The notes beneath the pieces are model-generated. The model saw nothing but the letters and a program-made list of their open reading frames with translations, had not been told where the DNA came from and made no database searches. Position numbers and translations under genes: made by a program. Positions 1-8,029 of a stretch of 64,000 bases of DNA are shown one piece after another. Within the stretch, counting starts at the first letter, position 1. Each line of letters starts with the position of its first letter. The stretch covers positions 1 to 64,000 of the forward strand of contig NZ_JAJADQ010000014.1 of assembly GCF_020447315.1 (NCBI RefSeq), given 5' to 3'. This DNA is from Hymenobacter nitidus. Its GTDB lineage: Bacteria > Bacteroidota > Bacteroidia > Cytophagales > Hymenobacteraceae.

Positions 1-98
1 ACGTGCTGCTGCTCAAGAAAGTGGAGGAGCTTACCCTGCACCTCATCGACCTCAACAAGCAGGTCCAGCAACTCAAAAACGCGCAGTCTTCCAAGTAA
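1..98 (+). CDS. C-terminal end of an unknown protein (partial, runs off the left edge)
   Basis: Reading from base 3 gives an open frame that ends at TAA 96-98. The last 31 residues are a Leu/Val heptad-like, charged stretch (VEELTLHLIDLNKQVQQLK), which predicts a short C-terminal coiled coil. Bacteroidota surface proteins with an endosialidase-chaperone (peptidase S74-like) tail often end this way, so this could be the tail of such a protein, but the body is outside the window. It points the same way as the next gene, 36 bases downstream. Function cannot be assigned. Confidence 0.6.
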   Translation, partial: VLLLKKVEELTLHLIDLNKQVQQLKNAQSSK

Positions 99-134
99 GC
101 TGGCACTAGGTTCTATTCAACCAGGAAACCTCTT

Positions 135-2672
135 ATGAAAACGACTGCCTTACTATGCCTGCTAGGCTTTGGCCTGCTCAGCAGTAGCCCACAGGCCGCG
201 GCGCAGGGCTCCCCGGTATCGTGCCCCGCTGTGAATGCCACCGATATGGTGAGCAGCTATGCCAGCTGGGACTGGGAAACACCCCGCACGGACCCGAACT
301 ACTGCAAAACCTGGGCAATCCGGCGCCCCGGCCAAACGCAGGGCGTAGCCTATGGTGCCCCCTGGGAGTTTGCCCAGAATGGCAAAATGCTGCGCATTGC
401 TTACGATAAGGACTACACCCGGCAGAAAGGCTGGGAGCTGCTGCGCATGAACCTGGGGGCCCTGAGCCCCATCGACGTGCCCTACGTGATTCTGTACAAC
501 AAGTACACGAGCATGATTCGGACGTATTTCTGGCTCGACAACCGCACGTACCAGAACGGGGCCGTGATTACGATGAGCCACAGCAGCGTGAACAGCTCGG
601 GCAGCACCAGCGTAATGGCCATGACCAACACCATGCTGGTAGCCCCCGACAAGTACCTGACCGCCAATAGCTACAGCGACGAGATGATTTCGTACGTGGC
701 TAAAATGACCTCGCAGACGGGCTGGGTCGTTGGGGAGTTTACGGCCACGTATGACCCTAACTTCGGCAACACCCGTTACAACGGCAACGCACTGGAGTTC
801 AGTGTTTTTGGCACAGTCACCAGCAATATTACGCTGGGTGGCGCCCTCAGCTTCAAGACCGATGCCCAGGAAGGATATGCCCTGGCCGGCCCCAAAAACC
901 AGCTGTTACAGAACGATCCGGCCGACCCAACCCGGCTGAAGAAGTTTCTGGCCACCGGCAAGCGGGTACTGGGCTCTGTATCAGCTGATGATGCCGATAA
1001 GTTCCTGGACAAGCTGCACGAGGGCGGCGTGAAAATGGCCAGCTCCAAGAATACCAAAGCTTCTAACACGGGTCTTTCCATTGCCAACGCAACCCGGCCC
1101 AAAAACCAGGGGGGCGGCCTGCGCAAAACCGTGGGCACCGTGCTGGGCGCGGCGGGCATGGTGAGCAGCGCCTTTGGTATTATCGGGCAAATTGTGGGGG
1201 CCATCTGGCCCGCCCAGGATGAGTCGGGCAATGCCCTGGCGTCCGAACCAGCCTTCACCCCGACCATTTCGGAGGGCACTATTCAGATGAGTGGCAGCAT
1301 CACGACGACGTATCCGCTGACTGGGGTGAGCGTTCAGCTGCCCGGCACGGCCCACAACGGCAATGACCGCTCGACCCAGCCGTACTACAACTGCCCGCTG
1401 GGCTTGTTCAACATCAAGAATACACCGGTGCTGAACAAGATGACCTATACCTACATTTCCGGCGAGTATTCCTGGTGGGACCCCTGCGGCTCGCAAGGCC
1501 AGGATGACCGGTGCGTCACGACGTCGGACTACGGGGACTATCATGCCACCCTGGATTCGTACCAGGTGCAGAACGACCTGCTTGGGGCTTTCAACAAGCC
1601 CGCCGGACTGGAGCTGGTATCGGCGAAGGCCGCGCTGGTGGGTGAAACCCCGGGGGCCATCTTCACGCCGGGCTACACCACCGATTACCCTAACGGAACC
1701 TGGTATAACGGCGGCGAGTATCACGAACGACGCTTCGACTACATGGAATGGCAACTGAATGCCGGTATTCTGGATATCACCCGCACTGATGTTGCCAACC
1801 TGCCCAACACCGTGCAGACGCCCTTCGTGGATCTGGGCTGCTTCAAGAACATGACCATGACCGTGCCGACGGGCAGCAAAGTATACGTGCGGGTAATGGC
1901 CACGCTACGGGTTAGTGGAGCGGTTTCCGACAACTCCCCGCTGATTTACTTCGTGCAGGACTACGCCGTGCAAACCAATACCAGCGGCGTAACGGCAACC
2001 AACCCCCGCTTCGTGGTCAACTCCTCGCAGACGGAGCCCCCGTTCAGCAACCTGGGCGCCGCCCTGACCGGGGAGGAGGGCGCCGAAGTAGCCTGGGGCG
2101 AATACACCACGCCCGGCATCACGCAGACCATGGACTGGATTCACACGTCACCGGAAGTTGATTTCGGCTGGGGGCCAATGGGCGTAACCATCAACCACCC
2201 CAACACGGCTGCTCCCACCATCTTCGCGGCCGGTGGGGTCATCACCCTGAATCCTGGTTTCAGCGTCACGTCCGGCACCAACTTCATTGCCGGCCCCATA
2301 CTGGCCGCGCAGCTTACCTGCACGCCCAGCCAGATCGACGTGAACAACGTGACCTGCCCCTACAACAACCTGGCGTACCGCGCTACGGCCCTGGCCTCGG
2401 AAACTGCCCGGCCCGAGCGCGCCGAAGGCTTCGTAGTGTACCCCAACCCCACCCACGGCCTGGTGACCGTAGAAACCGAGGTGGCAACGGCCAACCAGGC
2501 AACCACGCTGACCTTGTATGACTTGTATGGCAAAACGGTGCGCGTAATCCGGGACGTGCCCCGCGGCAGCCGCACTTACCAGCTGGATCTGCAGGGCTAC
2601 CCCACCGGCGTGTACCTGCTGAAAATGACCAGCGCCAAGAAAAGCTTCAGCCAGAAAGTAGTGGTGGAATAA
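135..2672 (+). CDS. Secreted T9SS type A sorting-domain protein
   Basis: Protein of 845 residues. Residues 1-24 form a Sec signal peptide ending in QAAAQ. The last ~80 residues are a Por/type IX secretion sorting domain: VYPNPTHG near 768-775, a central LYDLYGK strand and the ending PTGVYLLKM...KVVVE. This domain is known to direct export across the outer membrane and is then cleaved. Just before it (NPGFSVTSGTNFIAGPI) is the GF-xV-xxG-xxF repeat often placed in front of such domains. Residues ~332-358 form a Gly/Ala/Ile-rich hydrophobic stretch. The body between ~30 and ~700 shows no catalytic motif I recognise; it is rich in aromatic and Asn/Thr residues, as in a beta-rich extracellular protein. 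Surface or secreted location is well supported; the activity is unknown. Confidence 0.9.
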   Translation: MKTTALLCLLGFGLLSSSPQAAAQGSPVSCPAVNATDMVSSYASWDWETPRTDPNYCKTWAIRRPGQTQGVAYGAPWEFAQNGKMLRIAYDKDYTRQKGWELLRMNLGALSPIDVPYVILYNKYTSMIRTYFWLDNRTYQNGAVITMSHSSVNSSGSTSVMAMTNTMLVAPDKYLTANSYSDEMISYVAKMTSQTGWVVGEFTATYDPNFGNTRYNGNALEFSVFGTVTSNITLGGALSFKTDAQEGYALAGPKNQLLQNDPADPTRLKKFLATGKRVLGSVSADDADKFLDKLHEGGVKMASSKNTKASNTGLSIANATRPKNQGGGLRKTVGTVLGAAGMVSSAFGIIGQIVGAIWPAQDESGNALASEPAFTPTISEGTIQMSGSITTTYPLTGVSVQLPGTAHNGNDRSTQPYYNCPLGLFNIKNTPVLNKMTYTYISGEYSWWDPCGSQGQDDRCVTTSDYGDYHATLDSYQVQNDLLGAFNKPAGLELVSAKAALVGETPGAIFTPGYTTDYPNGTWYNGGEYHERRFDYMEWQLNAGILDITRTDVANLPNTVQTPFVDLGCFKNMTMTVPTGSKVYVRVMATLRVSGAVSDNSPLIYFVQDYAVQTNTSGVTATNPRFVVNSSQTEPPFSNLGAALTGEEGAEVAWGEYTTPGITQTMDWIHTSPEVDFGWGPMGVTINHPNTAAPTIFAAGGVITLNPGFSVTSGTNFIAGPILAAQLTCTPSQIDVNNVTCPYNNLAYRATALASETARPERAEGFVVYPNPTHGLVTVETEVATANQATTLTLYDLYGKTVRVIRDVPRGSRTYQLDLQGYPTGVYLLKMTSAKKSFSQKVVVE

Positions 2673-2765
2673 CGGGCTTGGGCAGCCAGCAAACCATAGG
2701 CAGCGGCAGTAGCGTATAGCCCCTACCGGCACTGCTTCTTCCCCGTGCCGGATTGCCCAGCTGCC

Positions 2766-3464
2766 ATGGCCCGCTACGTCACCACCGATTTGCACGGTTG
2801 TCTGCACACCTTTCGCCATCTGGTGGAAGGTGTGCTTTTTTTGCGCCCCAGTGATGAGCTCTATCTGTTGGGCGACTACGTGAATAAAGGTCCCGACAGC
2901 CGCGGCCTGCTCGATTACCTGCTGCAGCTTTCGGCGCGGGGCTACCAGCTGCACTGCCTGCGCGGCAACCACGACCAAGAGCTGCTCGACGCCGCCCGGG
3001 GCCGTAAGCACCTGGCCTGGGCCTCCCAGGCCGACCGCACCCTGACGCTGCAAAGCTTCGGGGTGAAAGCCGCCGAAGACATTCCGGAGCCCTACCTGCA
3101 GTGGCTCGATGCGCTGCCCTACCAACTGGATATTCCGGGCTTCACGCTGGTACACGCCGGCTACGACTTTCGCCTGCCACCCGAGCAGATGCGCACTGAC
3201 TGGCACACGATGCTCAATATCAAGCAGTTTACTTTTGATGCCTCCCGGATGCAGGGTCGGCGCCTGCTGCACGGCCACGTGCCCACGCCCACGGCGGAAG
3301 TAAAGCAGCAGGTAAAAAAGCTGGCCGGCTCCATCAGCCTCGATACGGGCTGCGTGTACCGCCTCAACCCCGAGCTTTCCCACCTGGCTGTGCTGGAGCT
3401 GGACGCCTTCGAGCTAACGCTGCAGCCCAACATCGAGCCGCCTTACTTTATTACCCAGCGGTAA
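2766..3464 (+). CDS. Metallophosphatase of the serine/threonine protein phosphatase (PPP) fold
   Basis: I choose ATG 2766, giving 232 residues starting MARYVTTDLHG; the frame is open seven codons further upstream but the fold begins at MARY. The two-metal signature is present: DLHG (8-11), GDYVNKG (36-42), GNHD (67-70), then LVHAG and HGHVPTP. Asn-Lys replaces the Asp-Arg of the usual GDxVDRG box. Length and motif order match small bacterial PPP phosphatases related to bis(5'-nucleosyl)-tetraphosphatase and Ser/Thr phosphatases. The substrate could be a phosphoprotein or a dinucleotide; the sequence does not decide. It is a cytoplasmic enzyme with no signal peptide. Confidence 0.87.
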   Translation: MARYVTTDLHGCLHTFRHLVEGVLFLRPSDELYLLGDYVNKGPDSRGLLDYLLQLSARGYQLHCLRGNHDQELLDAARGRKHLAWASQADRTLTLQSFGVKAAEDIPEPYLQWLDALPYQLDIPGFTLVHAGYDFRLPPEQMRTDWHTMLNIKQFTFDASRMQGRRLLHGHVPTPTAEVKQQVKKLAGSISLDTGCVYRLNPELSHLAVLELDAFELTLQPNIEPPYFITQR

Positions 3465-3479
3465 GCCCTGGTTTGGCGC

Positions 3480-4274
3480 CTAGTCCTCGTCCCGCAGCAC
3501 ATCGGCCTGCAACACTCGTTGAGCGGCCTGCCGGTATTCATTCGACGAGTCGGAGGCTACTTCGCGGAAGGCGGCGCGGGCCTCGGGCCATTGCTTGGCG
3601 GCCCAGTAAGCCACAGCCAAGTGGTAGCGGGCTTTGCTGGCCAAGGCTGAGCCCGGCTGCTGAATGACGCGGCGCAGGTAGGGCCGGGCGGCACTACCGT
3701 CTCCCTGACTCAGCAGAAAGATGCCGTTGTAGTACAGCAGAGTATCGGGGCCGAGGTTGTCGGTGGGCACGCGGCGCAGGGCGTGCAGGGCGGCCGGGTA
3801 GTGCCCTTCCCGGTACTGCTCCATGGCCTGGGCCAGCAGCGGCCGGTGCTCATCCAGCGTGGCCGACTGCGGCAAGCCAGGGTCGGCGACGTAATAATTT
3901 TCCCAGGCGCGGCCGCCGCGCGGCCCGGCTGGCCGCAGCAAAAACCACAGGCCCAGCAGCAGCAGCACGGCCACCGTAAAAATTGTACCCCAGCGCGTCT
4001 GGGCCCGGCGCTGCCGCCGCTTGATGCGCACCAGAGCCGTGTGGCGCTGGTCGAGGCGGCGGTCGAGGGCCAGCAGGCGGTGGCGCAGGCTTTCGTGGCC
4101 GGCCACCCAGCGCAGGTCGGCGGCCAGCTGCTCGTAGGCTTCGTGGGCTTCGCGCAGGGCGGGCTCCCGCTGCATGCGCTCCTCGAAGTCGGCCTGCTCG
4201 GCAGACGTCATTTGGCCATCGGCAAAGCGTTCCAGCTCATCCAGAAACGGGCGCAGCTCAGCGGGCGACATCAT
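3480..4274 (-). CDS. Membrane-anchored TPR protein, putative anti-sigma factor
   Basis: 264 residues. The N-terminal ~90 residues are a charged helical domain (ELERFADGQMTSAEQADF...) like the cytoplasmic part of Bacteroidota anti-sigma factors. One transmembrane segment follows at ~96-113 (TIFTVAVLLLLGLWFLL), then a periplasmic part with tetratricopeptide-like helix pairs from ~150 to the end (YREGHYPAALHALRRV, ARYHLAVAYWAAKQWPEARAAF). The gene lies 69 bases downstream of the sigma-factor gene on the same strand, which suggests co-transcription and a sigma/anti-sigma partnership. The partnership is inferred from context; the topology is seen in the sequence. Two adjacent ATG codons are possible starts. 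Confidence 0.72.
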   Translation of the reverse strand: MMSPAELRPFLDELERFADGQMTSAEQADFEERMQREPALREAHEAYEQLAADLRWVAGHESLRHRLLALDRRLDQRHTALVRIKRRQRRAQTRWGTIFTVAVLLLLGLWFLLRPAGPRGGRAWENYYVADPGLPQSATLDEHRPLLAQAMEQYREGHYPAALHALRRVPTDNLGPDTLLYYNGIFLLSQGDGSAARPYLRRVIQQPGSALASKARYHLAVAYWAAKQWPEARAAFREVASDSSNEYRQAAQRVLQADVLRDED

Positions 4275-4343
4275 GCAAATACGAACAGGGAAGGAGAAGA
4301 AAAGACCAAAAGCCGGCCGGAGCCGGCACTAAGCTACGCAGAA

Positions 4344-4880
4344 TCAGATAGTGGCGGCCGAAGCCTGGCCCCCGGCAGCACCTTCGCCCGTGGCTCGGAT
4401 GCGCAGCTCCAGGAGTTTGCGCAGGCAGCTGGTTTTCTGGATTCGGGCTACGGTGGCGTTGGCGAAGCCCATTTTACCGGCTACTTTCTCGAAGTTGTAG
4501 CCTCGAAAGTAAAAGTACATCAGCACCTGCTGGCAGTCGGTGCCCAGCTGGCCGAACACGCGCAGCAGCTGCTGGCGCCGACCGGCCTCCACCCGGGGCA
4601 GCTCAGCTGTTGTTTTCTCGGCCTGAATGTGCTCCTGGGCCATGCCGTAGAGGTAATTGCGCACGTCGGCCGGCAGCTTGGTCAGGCGCCCGTCAATCAC
4701 CTGGTCGTAAAAATCGACCAGCACGCCGCGCAGCAGCTCGTGGGCCGCAGCGGGCTCCAGCTGGTGCTGGCGCCGGGCCCAGCGGGCAAAATGGTCCCGT
4801 TGGTCCTGATAAAAGTTGATCAGAAACGTCTGATTGCCCATCCGCAGATGGGTCAGGGCTTCGGCCAGGGGCTGGTTCAT
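4344..4880 (-). CDS. RNA polymerase sigma-70 family (ECF-like) sigma factor
   Basis: 178 residues. The first ~85 residues have the helical composition of sigma region 2, and residues ~105-155 form a region 4 helix-turn-helix (LGTDCQQVLMYFYFRGYNFEKVAGKMGFANATVARIQ) typical of ECF sigma factors that bind the -35 element. The tail after ~160 is low-complexity Gly/Ala. It is divergent from glyA, with 188 bases between the starts, and upstream of a membrane TPR protein that probably acts as its anti-sigma partner. No known ECF autoregulatory promoter motif is recognised upstream. Identity as a sigma factor is good; the regulon is unknown. Confidence 0.8.
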   Translation of the reverse strand: MNQPLAEALTHLRMGNQTFLINFYQDQRDHFARWARRQHQLEPAAAHELLRGVLVDFYDQVIDGRLTKLPADVRNYLYGMAQEHIQAEKTTAELPRVEAGRRQQLLRVFGQLGTDCQQVLMYFYFRGYNFEKVAGKMGFANATVARIQKTSCLRKLLELRIRATGEGAAGGQASAATI

Positions 4881-5055
4881 GGTTCAAGTAACAACTAACA
4901 AAGGAGAATACGTGAGAAGGGCGGCAAAAACCGAAACCCAGCTTTCCTGCCCCGGCTCTCGTAAGTTCGCACCAGCAAGCAGCCCTCGCCGGGCTTCATA
5001 CGCAAGTCCGGGCAATTGTTGCCGCCCACCTGTTCCCTGATAATCGATTCACCCG

Positions 5056-5063
5056 TACCTTTG
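5056..5063 (+). promoter_or_regulatory. Candidate -7 promoter element of glyA
   Basis: TACCTTTG matches the Bacteroidota -7 consensus TAnnTTTG exactly. Only five bases separate it from the glyA ATG at 5069, so transcription would begin at or beside the start codon and the message would be nearly leaderless. No clear -33 TTG lies at the usual distance; TTC at about 20 bases is the nearest match. Confidence 0.6.
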
Positions 5064-5068
5064 AACCT

Positions 5069-6361
5069 ATGGAAATTCGCACTGCCTCCCTCGCTCAGGA
5101 CACGGTCCTGTTCGACCTCATCCGCCAGGAAAAGGACCGTCAGACCCACGGTATTGAACTGATTGCCTCCGAAAACTACGTTTCCGAGCAAGTGATGCGG
5201 GCGCAGGGCTCCATCCTGACCAACAAGTACGCCGAGGGCCTGCCCGGCAAGCGCTACTACGGCGGCTGCGAAATCGTGGACCAGATCGAGCAGCTGGCCA
5301 TCGACCGGGCCAAGGAATTGTTCGGCGTGGAGTGGGTAAACGTGCAGCCCCACTCCGGGGCTCAGGCCAACGCGGCCGTGATGCTGGCTATCCTGAACCC
5401 CGGCGACAAAATCCTGGGCTTCGATCTGAGCCACGGCGGCCACCTCACCCACGGCTCGCCGGTGAACTTCTCGGGCAAGCTCTACAAGCCCAGCTTCTAT
5501 GGCGTAGAGCCCGAAACCGGCCTGATTGACTGGCAGAAAGTAAAGGAAACCGCCCGCCGCGAACAGCCCAAGCTTATCATCTGCGGGGCCTCGGCCTACT
5601 CCCGCGACTGGGACTACAAAGCCCTGCGCGAAGCCGCCGACGAAGTGGGCGCCCTGCTGCTGGCCGATATTTCCCATCCTTCGGGCCTAATTGCCAAGGG
5701 CTTGCTCAACAACCCGTTTGAGCACTGCCACATCGTAACCACTACCACCCACAAGACCCTGCGCGGCCCCCGCGGCGGCCTGATCATGCTGGGCAAGGAC
5801 TTCGAAAACCCCTTTGGCCTGAAGACGCCCAAGGGCGAGCTGCGCATGATGTCGGCGTTGCTCGACTCAGGCGTATTCCCCGGCACCCAGGGCGGTCCGC
5901 TGGAGCACGTTATCGGCGCCAAGGCCGTGGCTTTCGGCGAATGCCTGAGCGACGCCTACACCGAGTACACCCACCAGGTTATCCGTAATGCTCAGGCGTT
6001 GGCCAAGGGCTTCGTGGACCGCGGCTACCAGATTATTTCGGGCGGCACCGACAACCACCTGATGCTCATCGACCTGCGCAGCAAGGGTCTGACCGGCAAG
6101 CTGGCCGAGAATACGCTGATTAAGGCCGACATCACCATCAACAAGAACATGGTGCCCTTCGACGACAAGTCGCCTTTCGTGACGAGCGGCATGCGCATCG
6201 GCTCGGCTGCCGTAACGACCCGCGGCCTGAAGGAAACCGACATGGCCCGCATCGTGGAGTTCATCGACGACGTGCTGATGCACCACACCGACGAGGCCCA
6301 CCTGCTGCGCGTGCGCGGCCAGATCAACGAATGGATGCAGCAGTACCCCTTGTTTGCCTAA
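5069..6361 (+). CDS. glyA: Serine hydroxymethyltransferase
   Basis: 430 residues, full length for the family. The enzyme is a PLP-dependent cytoplasmic transferase that moves the hydroxymethyl group of serine to tetrahydrofolate, giving glycine and 5,10-methylene-tetrahydrofolate, the main one-carbon source. Seen here: the N-terminal IELIASENYVS motif, GLPGKRYYGG, VNVQPHSGAQAN, the HLTHGSPVNFSG loop, and the PLP-lysine motif TTTTHKTLRGPRGG with Lys 229. A perfect TAnnTTTG element sits directly in front of the ATG. The gene stands alone, divergent from the sigma-factor gene. Confidence 0.98.
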   Translation: MEIRTASLAQDTVLFDLIRQEKDRQTHGIELIASENYVSEQVMRAQGSILTNKYAEGLPGKRYYGGCEIVDQIEQLAIDRAKELFGVEWVNVQPHSGAQANAAVMLAILNPGDKILGFDLSHGGHLTHGSPVNFSGKLYKPSFYGVEPETGLIDWQKVKETARREQPKLIICGASAYSRDWDYKALREAADEVGALLLADISHPSGLIAKGLLNNPFEHCHIVTTTTHKTLRGPRGGLIMLGKDFENPFGLKTPKGELRMMSALLDSGVFPGTQGGPLEHVIGAKAVAFGECLSDAYTEYTHQVIRNAQALAKGFVDRGYQIISGGTDNHLMLIDLRSKGLTGKLAENTLIKADITINKNMVPFDDKSPFVTSGMRIGSAAVTTRGLKETDMARIVEFIDDVLMHHTDEAHLLRVRGQINEWMQQYPLFA

Positions 6362-6363
6362 CT

Positions 6364-6504
6364 GTGAGATGGTGAGTTAGTGAAATGGTGAGTTTTTCGC
6401 CACATGCCCGGCGGCCAGCATCCTGTTGTTCGGGTTTTTCGTTTGTTTCTCCACAGGTGCCTGCGCAAACCGCAACTCACCATTTCACTAACTCACCATC
6501 TCAC
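6364..6504. repeat. Inverted repeat with 31-nt perfect arms between glyA and tatC
   Basis: Arms 6364-6394 and 6474-6504 are perfect reverse complements over 31 bases and are built from iterated short words (ggtgagttag, gaaatggtga). The loop is 79 bases. The left arm begins three bases after the glyA stop and the right arm ends eight bases before the TTG start of tatC. A 20-base part of the right arm (6485-6504) recurs exactly at 10165-10184, so this is a repeat family and not only a terminator; no U-tract follows. Confidence 0.85.
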
Positions 6505-6512
6505 CAATACCC

Positions 6513-7373
6513 TTGAATACTGACCAACCCATTGGGGGTGAAGTACACGAAATGTCCTTCATCGACCATCTGGAAGCCCTGCGGTGGCACATCATCCGCT
6601 CGGCTATTGCCATTGTGGTCTTCACGACGGCCGCTTTTCTGGCCAAAGACTTTCTGTTTCACGACCTGATTCTGGGCCCTTCCCGGGGCGACTTCTGGAC
6701 CTACCGGGCCTTCTGCGACTTCGGCCGCTGGATCGGGGCTGACGCCTTGTGCATCGGCAAGCCCACCTTCGATTTGCAGAACCGCCAGATGAGCGGGCAG
6801 CTGACCATGCACATCAGCTCCTCGTTTGTGGTGGGCCTGGCAATGGCCTTTCCCTACACCTTCTGGGAAATCTGGCGCTTTATCAAGCCCGGCCTGTATC
6901 CGCACGAGCAGAAGAACTCTCAGGGCGCAGTGTTCTTCGTGTCAGTACTGTTCATGCTCGGCTTGATGTTCGGCTACTTTGTGGCGGCGCCTTTGAGCAT
7001 CAACTTCCTGGCTTCCTACCAACTCGATGCCACCATCGAAAACCAGATTGACCTGCAGAGCTACATCAGCACCCTGACGACGATGAGCCTCTCGTGCGCC
7101 TTCGTGTTTGAGCTGCCCATGATAGTGTTCTTCCTGGCCAAAGCCGGCCTGATTACGCCCGAAATCATGCGTTTGTACCGCAAGCACGCCATTGTGGTCA
7201 TCCTCATCATTGCCGCCGTCATCACGCCCCCGGATATTTCGGCCCAGATCATCGTCACCATCCCGATTCTGATCCTCTACGAGCTGAGCATCAACATTGC
7301 CCGCGTAGTCACCAAGAGCCGCACGGCCTCTCTGAACGCTCAGCTGGCCGAGAACAACGGCGTCAGCCAATAA
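6513..7373 (+). CDS. tatC: Sec-independent protein translocase subunit TatC
   Basis: 286 residues from TTG 6513, or 273 from ATG 6552 (MSFIDHLEALRWHI). TatC is the polytopic inner-membrane receptor for twin-arginine signal peptides. Seen here: the N-terminal SFIDHLEALR motif, the long periplasmic loop before SSFVVGLAMAFPYTFWEIWRF, FIKPGLYPHEQ and six hydrophobic segments ending near RVVTKSR. Residues ~45-75 (GPSRGDFWTYRAFCDFG) form the extended first periplasmic loop usual in Bacteroidota. No tatA/E gene is nearby in the window. rpiB follows after 16 bases, probably in the same transcript. The start is uncertain: the TTG lies eight bases from a large palindrome. Confidence 0.95.
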   Translation: MNTDQPIGGEVHEMSFIDHLEALRWHIIRSAIAIVVFTTAAFLAKDFLFHDLILGPSRGDFWTYRAFCDFGRWIGADALCIGKPTFDLQNRQMSGQLTMHISSSFVVGLAMAFPYTFWEIWRFIKPGLYPHEQKNSQGAVFFVSVLFMLGLMFGYFVAAPLSINFLASYQLDATIENQIDLQSYISTLTTMSLSCAFVFELPMIVFFLAKAGLITPEIMRLYRKHAIVVILIIAAVITPPDISAQIIVTIPILILYELSINIARVVTKSRTASLNAQLAENNGVSQ

Positions 7374-7389
7374 CCAAGCTTTCCTTCTC

Positions 7390-7830
7390 ATGTCTACCAC
7401 GAACTCTCTCGCCATCGGCTCCGACCACGCCGGCTTTGCCTACAAGGAAATGCTGACCCACTGGCTGCGCGACAACGGCTACGAAGTAAAGGACTTTGGC
7501 ACCTACTCTGCTGATTCCGTGGACTATCCGGATTTTGTGCACCCGGTGGCCAATGCCATTACGGCCGGGGAGTTTGAGCGCGGCATCTTGGTGTGCGGCT
7601 CAGCCAATGGGGTGGCTATTACGGCCAACAAGCACCAGGGAATTCGGGCGGCCATTGCCTGGGCGCCGGAGCTGGCCGAGCTGGCCCGGCAGCATAATAA
7701 TGCCAACATCGTCTGCGTACCCGAGCGGTTCGTAACCGAAGAAGCGGCCCGCGAAATCGTAAGCAAGTTCCTGAATACTGCCTTCGAAGGCGGCCGTCAC
7801 CAGAACCGCGTCAGCAAAATCGACTGCTAA
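7390..7830 (+). CDS. rpiB: Ribose 5-phosphate isomerase B
   Basis: 146 residues, normal length for the RpiB/LacAB family. It interconverts ribose 5-phosphate and ribulose 5-phosphate in the non-oxidative pentose phosphate pathway. Seen here: the phosphate-binding IGSDHAGFAYKE near 9-20, the catalytic Cys 69 in ILVCGSANGVAITANKH and His 102 in the QHNNANIVCVPER segment. It is 16 bases downstream of tatC and followed by a strong hairpin terminator at 7910-7940, so it is the last gene of that transcript. Cytoplasmic. Confidence 0.96.
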   Translation: MSTTNSLAIGSDHAGFAYKEMLTHWLRDNGYEVKDFGTYSADSVDYPDFVHPVANAITAGEFERGILVCGSANGVAITANKHQGIRAAIAWAPELAELARQHNNANIVCVPERFVTEEAAREIVSKFLNTAFEGGRHQNRVSKIDC

Positions 7831-7848
7831 AACTTACCCTTGCGGAAG

Positions 7849-8023
7849 TGTCCTTGCAAGGCACGAAGCAATCCGTCCTCTGTGTAGGTGGTCCTGCTCT
7901 TTTACCAGAAAGCCCTTACTACTGCGTGTAGTAAGGGCTTTTCCGTTTATAAGGCTCCGCACATTTCAGCGGACCGCTTGCTGCCGCTTGAGGCGCGGAA
8001 TGTTGTGCCTCCTCGCAAGGACA
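7849..8023. repeat. Long imperfect inverted repeat (TGTCCTTGC family)
   Basis: Arm 7849-7875 (TGTCCTTGCAAGGCACGAAG...) is the imperfect reverse complement of 7996-8023 (...TGCCTCCTCGCAAGGACA). The arms enclose the rpiB terminator. The core resembles a short palindromic repeat that I remember as common between genes in this group of bacteria. No coding capacity. Confidence 0.6.
7910..7940 (+). terminator. Intrinsic terminator after rpiB
   Basis: A 13-bp perfect stem, AAGCCCTTACTAC with GTAGTAAGGGCTT, closes a five-base loop and is followed by TTCCGTTT. It lies 80 bases after the rpiB stop. The minus-strand gene at 8030 ends on the other side, so it may serve both directions. Confidence 0.8.
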
Positions 8024-8029
8024 AAGGGT

